A DNA stretch of 64,000 nt, taken from positions 55,392 through 119,391 of the forward strand of contig NZ_NQKZ01000009.1 in the NCBI RefSeq assembly GCF_002252665.1, given 5' to 3'. The stretch is from Synechococcus sp. 8F6. Its GTDB lineage: Bacteria > Cyanobacteriota > Cyanobacteriia > PCC-6307 > Cyanobiaceae. A program made the translations under genes and the position numbers. How positions within the stretch are numbered: the first letter of the stretch is position 1; each line of letters opens with the position of its first letter. The notes beneath the pieces are model-generated. The model had not been told where the DNA came from. It made no database searches and worked only from the letters and a program-made list of their open reading frames with translations. Positions 10,801 through 16,291 of this stretch are shown one piece after another.

Positions 10801-10819
10801 GATCTTTAGAGCTGCTCAT
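4877..10819 (-). CDS. DUF4011 / SF1 helicase / MTES_1575-type endonuclease giant protein
   Basis: About 1980 residues. The N-terminus matches DUF4011 (FRNKLLDLTTRNNLLNLS). Walker A EGPPGTGKS lies near residue 400, and the Walker B and helicase motifs DEASQMAPERAFGV and VVVGDPKQLPP near 1580-1610. FTRAKYGIELVTS closes the helicase. The last ~110 residues (ALTRHGYQVDCQVGV, GIECDGATYHS, RDKYRQAVLEGLGW, YRIWSTDW) are a Vsr/MTES_1575-like nuclease with its D-ExD core. The region between about 420 and 1550 is a long helical insertion. Proteins of this architecture recur in defence islands. The ATG at 10819 was preferred to a TTG 27 bases upstream. It is first in an operon with the UvrD-like gene; about 215 bases upstream hold its promoter but I recognise no site. 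Confidence 0.88.
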   Translation of the reverse strand: MSSSKDLNQYLAPTLEGFRNKLLDLTTRNNLLNLSLSSKRTARLLRFIDCDPQAVLAALCDGTTIQIIPLSDPPDDDEKDEAGEEFEKALVIARKQDPLYQQVLADSANDQGLSPALVQAEDRLRSMLREEFGPKSKSGKSSKNLAQWAEAQGIPSTYELTIGEGGARSVKNGMRVLQLEASLERLAEGIRKQARSSIEETGNNILYLAFGCLEWSEKDRKYFAPLILLPVELSKAATRGGANTFYLRAADDVPISNVTLKERLRRDFLVNLPLPVLDENGFALQAYISQVADAISEREGWAVSNFLNLALFNFSGLGLYEDLDPEVVKQSVLVRQLLAAEISKEELPAEANVVAEDQHVDHPAIAERVPVLITQADASQFSGIADVMSGRSMVIEGPPGTGKSQTITNIIANALCAGQRVLFVAEKKVALDVVFTRLADAGLRPYCLRIASDKTNKREVYDELAQRLLLSKPQSPRRDAVVEDFQQLRSQLNSFSELLNTGHGPEEESPQELFWRELLLRQQLQGTNVPLGDLRCVLNEATQYTRQQVDQITQSIEQLARLCSRADLQLFLSTFVPLGAKPSDALSRDQLMDQAQHWHSALVAMSQHPSIAEAVAALTLQELRQWALEISASAALLPEPLSSDQEGLLPVLASQEGAGVAQGLLTALKAEQGSTAKLSEIFTRIPDPLPDGHAFTVFSGQWNQWSLGEVRMPASAAERDQLNDRFGELSERLERIQVIASTGSGDLDFLGLNRAELVALDALLGHLSALPAWVLEQRQLPLWQGNRGVRIRTLIQNHLQLKAERQHLGLDRGQEAQANGLAELQEAVDLLRHCCEGGMQSLLGQLDATKEWETKLEGAEALLLRVEGALSSPSLPLEFQGLRLEQLQGLPDVLRRLMALSPDALRLRVTDLWTTPPDVIKAALEQEQQLQTKQQALAREGLRVSENLEADELRAAATKLETMSPLRKLVSRSYARASKLAAELGAVEPASKPEALRRVAEVLEMQASFPAALVRSWCSNGVNLVQATALVKEFAELKGFVGSSSTTAGFLEQARTLTADELTSQIGLFEGGLSADLDELVCLPLWSGLAIASRTASDLRRELTVNQANLQQLERVNPYAVWARDAGVEQPEGMSQWLQKVIGYRQREAQFPTEEFEAALGLLSSEPLKALVVLEAAARNEELTNAGGLEAHSACLTSLLKGELEQRHVLLSQQLLPAMESVLGESELVATGSERLPLRSLLETLDSGIEQFRQLIAQFSAFGLQRDLGTAQLQEAPIELELYRRRQEEMLRALSEFRQQAGPDLADASPEALRGVLAWITSLKELLLPMAMEEQCLSAGSTDYITQQRAIGEQLTRLLSAEEEAADRFLGSAQFNPELHPAAPAPAVEALGHLQLGGWLQQLVAMRESFPDWVRIHQLKEGLPSLAEQQLVDQLMRSVLVVELWVPVYRWNLVRSQLSRISEDVPEIQGLRASDQVARRERFHRVEDHVRELDRAEVIARIHRTPEELPDGINRGPRSEFTEMGLICNEAVKQKRHRPLRHLFQDAGNALRGLKPCWMMSPSTVASLVPREAIEQFDLVIVDEASQMAPERAFGVISRAKQCVVVGDPKQLPPTAFFQRTTSTEDTEQNEEVDTEALDEESILDLCTKSFHPVRRLKWHYRSRHGSLIAFSNKHFYNNELVVFPSCDRDFAISRHLVEAPRYTKGVNLPEVKQVCDVVLQQLEEHPERSIGVVATNEAQSEEIAEQLEMLSIHHDELRRRLELTDSSEGLFVKSLEKVQGDERDTIVISTTYGPAEPGGGVAMRFGPINQNGGHRRLNVLFTRAKYGIELVTSMESHQIQPTASSSQGVHALKGYLKFVESQSLETGRQSGREPDSEFEIVVAEALTRHGYQVDCQVGVANYFIDLAIRHPDKPETYLIGIECDGATYHSARSARDRDKYRQAVLEGLGWQIYRIWSTDWLENSESETTKLNSHLNKLT

Positions 10820-11034
10820 GTCAGTAAATGGTACCTTTGAATACAAATTTGGCGATCACGACTTCCTGTTAACAGATCTGGTGTGTGCATATCTGCAGTC
10901 GCGTGCTAGGCGGCAACTCTCGACCGGTGGTGCGGCCAACTCCAGCGATCGGATCATGATCAGCGGCAATATCCACTCAGTCTGCGTCCTCTTGCACCGA
11001 GTGCGCAGCCAAGTTGCAGCCACTGCAACCCCTT

Positions 11035-11949
11035 TCAGTACTTGTTTTCATGCGGATCCTGCATAGCTTTTGCCTTGCTGATCTGAACCAGCAGCTGCCG
11101 AAGGCACTGCCTGGCCGCCCTGGAGTTCACCGCCCCCTGCGGCAGCAGTAGCCACAGCTGTTCGATCAGCGGTGGCTGGTCGGCCAGGGGCACCAGGTCA
11201 TGGACCTTGACCCACCCCGTCCCCAGTAGATCGACGCACACCGGCATAGCTAGCTTCCTGTCTCGTGCCCGCTTGATCCAGGCCGCTGGTTCCTGGCAGG
11301 CCATCGGTTGCTTTTCCACCGCAAAGCCATGCCGCTCCACCGCATGGCGCAGCAGTGGTATGGCTCCCTTGCTCGGCAGCAACACCCGCTTCGTGGTGGG
11401 TGTGGTGGCCACCAGCTGCAAGCCCAGCTGACCCAAGGGCAGTGCTGCGAGGCCATCCCATTGCGGGGATTGGCCCGAGAGCAGCAGTTTCTCCAAACAG
11501 AAGGAGCTCACGATGGCTCCATCGAGCAGGCCATGCTGCACCAGCTCCGCCCAGTGCTCGCCGCAACGAAACCGGGGCGGCACCAGCTGCACACCAGAGA
11601 TACCCAGCAGCAGGCTCTGGTGGAGCACATCTGTGCCGATGCGCAGCAGCCCCTCCATCAACCTGTGCTCCCGGTATGCGAGCCGCAGGTAGTGCAAGCA
11701 GGTGTTGTAGCCGTGCCGGCACACCGGTGAACCGTGCCAGGGCTCCAACTTGAACTGCTGCTGCATCAACTGCAGGCTGCGGCAAACGGTTGTCTGATGC
11801 ATGGCCAGGGCGGTGCCCGCCTTGGACTGGGAACCGGCCAGCTCGAGGAAGTCGAGGATGTGCAGGTCTTCCAGTGGTGTGGGTGGGGCATAGGTGCCGG
11901 AGGCCCGCTTGGGGGAGGAGCGGGCTTGGCTGCTGCAGGAGTGGGCCAC
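11035..11949 (-). CDS. LysR-like HTH regulator, copy 1
   Basis: About 304 residues. A winged-HTH-like N-terminus (LEDLHILDFLELAGSQSKAG, then TVCRSLQLMQQQF) precedes a ligand-domain-like body (LGISGVQLVPPRF, LLDGAIVSS). It resembles a divergent LysR-type regulator and is a diverged paralog of the protein at 15584-16162. The reading frame is open further upstream into the opposite gene. I chose the GTG at 11949 because homology begins shortly after it and because a TTCGC leader element lies 73 nt upstream, as at the other genes here. It is divergent from the kinase-WYL gene at 12047 and may control it. The exact start and family assignment are uncertain. Confidence 0.6.
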   Translation of the reverse strand: MAHSCSSQARSSPKRASGTYAPPTPLEDLHILDFLELAGSQSKAGTALAMHQTTVCRSLQLMQQQFKLEPWHGSPVCRHGYNTCLHYLRLAYREHRLMEGLLRIGTDVLHQSLLLGISGVQLVPPRFRCGEHWAELVQHGLLDGAIVSSFCLEKLLLSGQSPQWDGLAALPLGQLGLQLVATTPTTKRVLLPSKGAIPLLRHAVERHGFAVEKQPMACQEPAAWIKRARDRKLAMPVCVDLLGTGWVKVHDLVPLADQPPLIEQLWLLLPQGAVNSRAARQCLRQLLVQISKAKAMQDPHENKY

Positions 11950-12008
11950 GGGCTGCCTGGATGTTGCTGAATGCAGCGTCAGTGCACAGGACCCTGGCAA
12001 GAGTGTTT

Positions 12009-12022
12009 TTCGTGCGAAAGAG
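12009..12022 (-). promoter_or_regulatory. TTCGC leader element upstream of regulator copy 1 (degenerate)
   Basis: Minus strand CTCTTTCGCACGAA. It keeps the TTCGCAC core of the element seen elsewhere in the window but not the leading GTSR. It starts 73 nt before the GTG chosen for the LysR-like gene. This is the weakest of the 13 copies. Confidence 0.4.
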
Positions 12023-12046
12023 TGGAGGGTTCCCCTTGTTGTCGCG

Positions 12047-14245
12047 ATGGCCCCGCTGCGCTGCCACCTGCTGATTGGCCAGCCCGCCAGCGGCAAAACC
12101 ACCCTCGCCAAAGCCCTGGCGCCCCTGCTCACCGGCCCGGGTGAGCAGCCGGCCCAGGTGCTCTCCACCGATGTGATCCGCGCCGAGGTGTTTGGCGATG
12201 CGGCGGTGCAGGGGCCGTGGATGGACATCCAGCAGCGCTTGCACCAGCGCATCCAAGAAGCCGTGGCTGATGGCATCCCGGTGATCGTGGATGCCACCCA
12301 TGCACGCCGCCCCTGGCGGTTGGCACTCACCCAGGCGCTGCCGCTACCCGCACCAGTGGAGTGGATCGGCTGGTGGCTGTACACACCCCTGCCCACCTCG
12401 CTGGAGTGGAACGGCCGCCGCGAGCGGGCCGTGCCGGTGCCGGTGATCCTGGAGATGGCGGCCGCTCTGGCGGATCCGCACTTCGGGCCAGTGCGGGCGG
12501 AGGGCTTTGCGGCGATCTGCGCTGTGGTGCCAACTCATCACGACGATCTGACGCCGGTGTTGCAGGCCGAGCTGGCCGGGCTGGAGCGGCGCATCCGCTC
12601 CGCCACCAACCGCGAACGCAACCTGCAGCGCCATGGTTATTCGCGCCTGCTGGACCTGGAGCGCCTGCTCTACCTGATCAAGCTGCTGAGCAGCTGGCCC
12701 GATCTGGCCGGCACCGATCCCGCCAGTGCAGAAGAGCTGGAGGCGATCCTCTCGCCCCTGCCAGAAGGAGACCTGGCGGATCGCGCTGCTGCCTTTCTGG
12801 GGCGTCTGCACGGGGAGTGTTTTGCTGATGCCGATGCCATCCGGGGGGATCTGGCCTGGCTAGAGACCAATGGCTTCTGCAGTGCGGTGCCCAGTGCGGC
12901 GCCGATTCAGCTGGCGCCGAGCCCTGCCGCTCAGAACGCGGGGGGCGCCATTCATGGCGGTCTGCCGCCAATGGGTGATGGGCCGGTGTTCCTGCGGGTG
13001 ATGACGCTGCTGCGTCACCTGCTGCAGGTGCCGTTTGATCGGCCCGCGGAGCGCGGCGCCAACCTGCACCAGCACCTGATCGCTGCCACCGAATCCATCC
13101 CTGGCGCCTACCTGCCCGGTGAAACGGCAACGCTGCGCAAGGACCTGGAAAAGATCCTCACCCCCTACGGCTTCCGCAACCGCAACGACAACGTGCGCCA
13201 CGGCTACTGCCTCGGCACCGCCGTGCTGTCGCCACCGCGCCTGCGGGAGCTGCACAACGTTGTCCGCCAGACCGCCGGCCGCCTGGCGGATCCCTCGGCC
13301 CAGGATCTGCTGGCCGAGCTGGATGAGCGGCTGGGCTGGGCCGGCATCAGTGCCGACGGCCTGCCGCCGGTGCGCAGCTACGCCCGCCATGCCGTGGTGG
13401 ATACGGCCCTGGTGCGGCGCGAGTCCTTGGCTGCGCCCCGGCGCGCAGAAGCGATCGAGGCGGCGATCGTGGAACACTGCCGTGTACTGCTGCAGCGCTA
13501 CCCCGGCGTGGGCAGCTTTGCCGATAGCCCCGAGGGTGAACTGCGGGTGTGGCCGCTGCAGCTGATCTTCCACAACGTGGGCTGGTATCTCCTCTTTGAA
13601 GAGGACCAGGTGGGCCGTGAGCAGGGGCTGATCCGCAGCGAGCGGCTCGATCGCCTGGCTCTACCCGCCAGCCACGGCGACCTGCGCCGCAGCAGCGACG
13701 AACACGCTGCCGCGGTGAACCGGCTGGAGCGGTTGCTGCACCACAGCGGCGGCATCTATTTCGGCAGCGATCTGGAGCAGCAGCTGGCCATCGCCAGCCC
13801 GTCGGCCCAACGCCGCAGCCAGGTACTCGTCACCCTGCGCTTCTGTTGCGCGCCCTGGGCCTTTGCCTTCATCCGTGAGGGTTTGCAGCGCTACCCGATT
13901 GAGCACACCCGCTTCTCCAAGCCGCTCCGCGGCGACAGTTGGTGGCACCATCCCAAGGCGCCGCACGTGCTTGTGCCAGGCGCCGCCGATGCCAGCCATC
14001 CCTATCCGGTGGAGCTGGATCTGCCGTCCTGGACAGTGGTGGCTGATGTTGACCTACGCAGCTGGCTGTTTGCCTTTGGCGGCGGCATCCGGATCGAAAG
14101 TCCCGACGTGCTGCGGCAGGAGCTGGTGCAGCGCAGCCGGGAGGCGATGGAGGCGAATGGGGGAGTTCACGCAGGCCAAACTTCAAAACCAGAAAAGCTC
14201 AGCAGCAACCGACGCTTCTTCTCGAGTCGCCTAAGCCGCGACTGA
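12047..14245 (+). CDS. Polynucleotide-kinase-like P-loop / HTH / WYL-WCX fusion protein, copy 1
   Basis: 732 residues. Residues 1-165 are a P-loop kinase of the AAA_33/polynucleotide kinase type: GQPASGKT at 11-18, STDVIR near 39, VIVDATHARRPWR near 80-92, then RRERAVPVPVI and EGF. Residues ~200-280 look like an HTH (RYSRLLDLERLLYL, AIRGDLAWLETNGF). A WYL domain lies near 500-560 (RVWPLQLIFHNVGWYL, RSERLDRL) and a WCX tail near 670-710 (WLFAFGGGIRIESPD). WYL proteins are ligand-sensing transcription regulators common in defence loci; a fused 5'-end kinase is unusual. The ATG at 12047 directly precedes the P-loop strand, and the open frame upstream overlaps the divergent gene. It may phosphorylate or sense nucleic-acid ends and regulate transcription (inference). 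Confidence 0.8.
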   Translation: MAPLRCHLLIGQPASGKTTLAKALAPLLTGPGEQPAQVLSTDVIRAEVFGDAAVQGPWMDIQQRLHQRIQEAVADGIPVIVDATHARRPWRLALTQALPLPAPVEWIGWWLYTPLPTSLEWNGRRERAVPVPVILEMAAALADPHFGPVRAEGFAAICAVVPTHHDDLTPVLQAELAGLERRIRSATNRERNLQRHGYSRLLDLERLLYLIKLLSSWPDLAGTDPASAEELEAILSPLPEGDLADRAAAFLGRLHGECFADADAIRGDLAWLETNGFCSAVPSAAPIQLAPSPAAQNAGGAIHGGLPPMGDGPVFLRVMTLLRHLLQVPFDRPAERGANLHQHLIAATESIPGAYLPGETATLRKDLEKILTPYGFRNRNDNVRHGYCLGTAVLSPPRLRELHNVVRQTAGRLADPSAQDLLAELDERLGWAGISADGLPPVRSYARHAVVDTALVRRESLAAPRRAEAIEAAIVEHCRVLLQRYPGVGSFADSPEGELRVWPLQLIFHNVGWYLLFEEDQVGREQGLIRSERLDRLALPASHGDLRRSSDEHAAAVNRLERLLHHSGGIYFGSDLEQQLAIASPSAQRRSQVLVTLRFCCAPWAFAFIREGLQRYPIEHTRFSKPLRGDSWWHHPKAPHVLVPGAADASHPYPVELDLPSWTVVADVDLRSWLFAFGGGIRIESPDVLRQELVQRSREAMEANGGVHAGQTSKPEKLSSNRRFFSSRLSRD

Positions 14246-14336
14246 ACAGCAGCTGTAACGACAGATCAAAACGTTCTGCTCGATACAGCCAGGTCATCCT
14301 GCTGCTGGCCATGGTGATGCTTCAAGAAGAACAGAT

Positions 14337-14624
14337 ATGCAGGCAACCGGATCCACAGCTCTTCATCGCAAGGCCTATCAGCCCATCGAGCGCAGCTACC
14401 GCCTGATTGACGGCAGCTGCCTCCCCCACTGTCAGCTCGACAGCCACTACAGCTCGATTGATGACGCCATCGCTGACGCCATCGCCTGGATCGGCGATGT
14501 CAGTGAGCCCGACCACCCCGCCAGCCTGATCGGGGTGGAGGTGAGCAGCAGCAATGGCGACTGGCGCACCTGTCGCGTTCCGGGGCCGTTGCTGTGTCCA
14601 CTGCTCTGTCCACTGCCCTGTTGA
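14337..14624 (+). CDS. Hypothetical protein, 95 aa
   Basis: A small protein I do not recognise. It has an apparently folded middle (YRLIDGSCLPHCQLDSHY, DDAIADAIAWIGDV, IGVEVSSSNGDWRTCRVPG) and an odd LLCPLLCPLPC tail. It follows kinase-WYL copy 1 on the same strand after 91 bases. The frame is open with a plausible ATG but no strong ribosome-binding site. It could be a short cyanobacterial orphan. Confidence 0.5.
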   Translation: MQATGSTALHRKAYQPIERSYRLIDGSCLPHCQLDSHYSSIDDAIADAIAWIGDVSEPDHPASLIGVEVSSSNGDWRTCRVPGPLLCPLLCPLPC

Positions 14625-14666
14625 AAGTCCAGCCTCCAGCAGCACTCCCCTGAGGGATGAAATAGA

Positions 14667-14692
14667 AAACCTCCGTGTAGAGCGGGGGGTTT
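14667..14692. terminator. Possible hairpin terminator
   Basis: AAACCTCCG and CGGGGGGTTT can pair imperfectly around a 7-base loop, with A and T tracts at the two ends. It lies between the 95-aa gene and the convergent cyAbrB gene, where a bidirectional terminator would be expected. The rest of 14625-14831 holds a minor GCTGGC/GCCAGC hairpin and no gene I can support. Confidence 0.4.
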
Positions 14693-14831
14693 CCGGAGAA
14701 GCCGGGCATGGGGGGCTGGCGTTCATGCCAGCACCTGCATCGCAGGCGCTTAGGTCTCAGTCTGAAAGCAACATCGGAGCAAGGCTTGCGTGCGGAACAA
14801 ACGCTGACAGCCTGCTGATGCTGTCCTCAGA

Positions 14832-15203
14832 TCACTCCTCCTCGTCGCTACCGCCCACCGGCACCAAGCGGATCTGCTTCTTGCCGAGTTTGATCTCGAA
14901 CTCGTCGCCGGGCTTGAGGTCGAGCATGGCGGTGTATGCCTTGCCCACCAGCAGGTTCCCATTGCCCTGCACGGTGGCGGTGTAGCTGAGCGAACGACCG
15001 CCTTTGCCGCGGCCCTTGCCGCCACCATCAGTGCCAAGACTGACGCCTTTGGCGCCAAGGAGGGCCTCGTAGAACGCCGTGAAGTTCAGCCGCTCGCCAC
15101 CATCTTTCTTGGTGCTCACATAGCCGCAGCTGCGCACTAGATCTGACTTGGAAACATCGCCGAGTTCTTTCACCTTGGCGAGCAGTTCTGTACCGGTAAG
15201 CAT
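14832..15203 (-). CDS. Cyanobacterial AbrB-family transcription regulator (cyAbrB)
   Basis: 123 residues with the hallmark cyAbrB sequence: LLAKVKELGDVSKSDLVRSC, GYVSTKKDGGERLNFTAFYE, and a C-terminal AbrB-like swapped-hairpin region (GNLLVGKAYTAMLDLKPGDE, FEIKLGKKQIRLVPVG). The family is essentially restricted to cyanobacteria and binds DNA to tune nitrogen, carbon and stress genes. The ATG at 15203 fits the family length; an in-frame ATG seven codons upstream does not. TATAGAT about 13 bases upstream could be a -10 box. It sits between the two kinase-WYL modules, so it may help regulate the island, though it could equally be a global regulator placed here by chance. Confidence 0.92.
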   Translation of the reverse strand: MLTGTELLAKVKELGDVSKSDLVRSCGYVSTKKDGGERLNFTAFYEALLGAKGVSLGTDGGGKGRGKGGRSLSYTATVQGNGNLLVGKAYTAMLDLKPGDEFEIKLGKKQIRLVPVGGSDEEE

Positions 15204-15278
15204 GACGATTAATCTATAGCCCAACGACTCTAGCCCTCTCGTCTTAAATGGCCACTGCCCTGTGCTCTTGATGAGGAC

Positions 15279-15533
15279 TCAGAGCAGGATAGCTTCTGCA
15301 TCCCAAGCCGCATCATCATCCCCACTCCAGTTGGCTTCGGCGTCATCGATCACCTCACGCAGGCTCAATGTCAGCCAGCCAAGGTTGCAAGCGAGCAGAT
15401 CGATACGGCGGCCGCAGTGGGTCCAGATCGGCAGTGGCTGCAGGGTGGGGCCACAACCAAACACATCCCCATCGAAGGCATCATCGAAAGGGCTATCCAC
15501 CGCAAGGATTTGGTCGATCAGGTTGCTGTCCAT
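15279..15533 (-). CDS. Hypothetical acidic protein, 84 aa
   Basis: Small acidic protein (MDSNLIDQILAVDSPFDD, WTHCGRRIDLLACNLGWL, ending ANWSGDDDAAWDAEAILL). I do not recognise it. The ATG at 15533 lies 72 nt after a TTCGC leader element, matching the spacing at other genes. GTG codons at 15590 and 15584 are alternatives; 15584 overlaps the stop of regulator copy 2 (TAGTG). It loosely resembles the acidic protein at 27537-28049 in composition only. Confidence 0.55.
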   Translation of the reverse strand: MDSNLIDQILAVDSPFDDAFDGDVFGCGPTLQPLPIWTHCGRRIDLLACNLGWLTLSLREVIDDAEANWSGDDDAAWDAEAILL

Positions 15534-15583
15534 GGCTCGCTCGTTTGACGTGAGCCAAGCCTCGGCCAGCTCAGCCGCAATCA

Positions 15584-16162
15584 CTAGCACCCTTGTGCGA
15601 ACGACGATTGCGACAGCTGATTGCATTCCCGTTGGGCGAGCTCCTGCACGAGTGGATCGCTGCGGCACAACAGCCACAGGCTGCAGTCTTCTGTTGCCGG
15701 CAGTGGAATCAGATTGCAGGTCTGGAAGGCGGCGATCTGATCGCGATTCAGCACCACCCCATCCAGTAGATCGAGCTCCAAGAGAGTGTTGCTGTGGTTC
15801 AAGCTGGCCGCCGGCAATGACACCCACTCCGCCCACGGCCAACTACTCAGCAGCGGTTCGATGGCAGCAGAACCACCCAGCCGCAACACCCCGCAATCCA
15901 ACCGGTGACGGTTCACGCCCTGCCGCAGCAGGCGCATCCAGTCGGCATCGCAGAAGCGTCGTCCAGGCTGGCGGCCGCGCTGCTGCTGCAAACCCATCTC
16001 CTTGGCCAGGCGCCGATAGCGCCGGCTCACGCTGGGTTGCGACAGGTTCAGTAGCTGAGCGGCAGCCACGGTGCTGCCGGTGAGCTCGAGCATGTCCACT
16101 AACACCAGATCCCGCAGCACGGCTGGGATTCGGTAAGGACGACGAGGAAGAACGGCGGACAT
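15584..16162 (-). CDS. LysR-like HTH regulator, copy 2 (short)
   Basis: 192 residues. The N-terminal HTH is clear (LRDLVLVDMLELTGSTVAAA, QLLNLSQPSVSRRYRRLAKE), followed by a shortened effector-domain-like region (LRLGGSAAIEPLLSSWPWAE, LLDGVVLNRDQIAAFQ). It is paralogous to 11035-11949 but about 110 residues shorter, lacking the second half of a LysR effector domain. It is divergent from kinase-WYL copy 2, with two oppositely facing TTCGC elements between them. The ATG at 16162 lies 71 nt after its element. Likely a local DNA-binding regulator. Confidence 0.7.
   Translation of the reverse strand: MSAVLPRRPYRIPAVLRDLVLVDMLELTGSTVAAAQLLNLSQPSVSRRYRRLAKEMGLQQQRGRQPGRRFCDADWMRLLRQGVNRHRLDCGVLRLGGSAAIEPLLSSWPWAEWVSLPAASLNHSNTLLELDLLDGVVLNRDQIAAFQTCNLIPLPATEDCSLWLLCRSDPLVQELAQRECNQLSQSSFAQGC
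15592..15605 (-). promoter_or_regulatory. TTCGC leader element before the 84-aa gene
   Basis: Minus strand GTCGTTCGCACAAG, beginning 72 nt before the ATG at 15533. It lies inside the last codons of regulator copy 2, so the downstream gene may have its own promoter within that gene. Confidence 0.55.
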
Positions 16163-16219
16163 CCAACAGCTGCAGCAGCCACACCAGTGTTCGGAGCTCG
16201 GGCCATGGCGTGCGGCTGA

Positions 16220-16233
16220 CTCCTGCGAATGAC
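16220..16233 (-). promoter_or_regulatory. TTCGC leader element before regulator copy 2
   Basis: Minus strand GTCATTCGCAGGAG, 71 nt before the ATG at 16162. With the plus-strand copy 5 bases away it forms an inverted repeat with 13 of 14 positions matching. Confidence 0.65.
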
Positions 16234-16238
16234 CGCTG

Positions 16239-16252
16239 GTGATTCGCAGGAG
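16239..16252 (+). promoter_or_regulatory. TTCGC leader element before kinase-WYL copy 2
   Basis: GTGATTCGCAGGAG, identical over 17 bases (with the following CCC) to the element before the vWA gene at 21901. It lies 53 nt before the ATG at 16292 and 68 nt before an in-frame TTG at 16307. Confidence 0.65.
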
Positions 16253-16291
16253 CCCATGGCATGTGCCCCAGTCCCGCTGCAGGATGGACCG

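Noticed and set aside
14625..14831. A gene in the gap before cyAbrB
   Set aside because: Open frames there are short, lack a plausible start and show no protein-like pattern; hairpins explain the stretch better.
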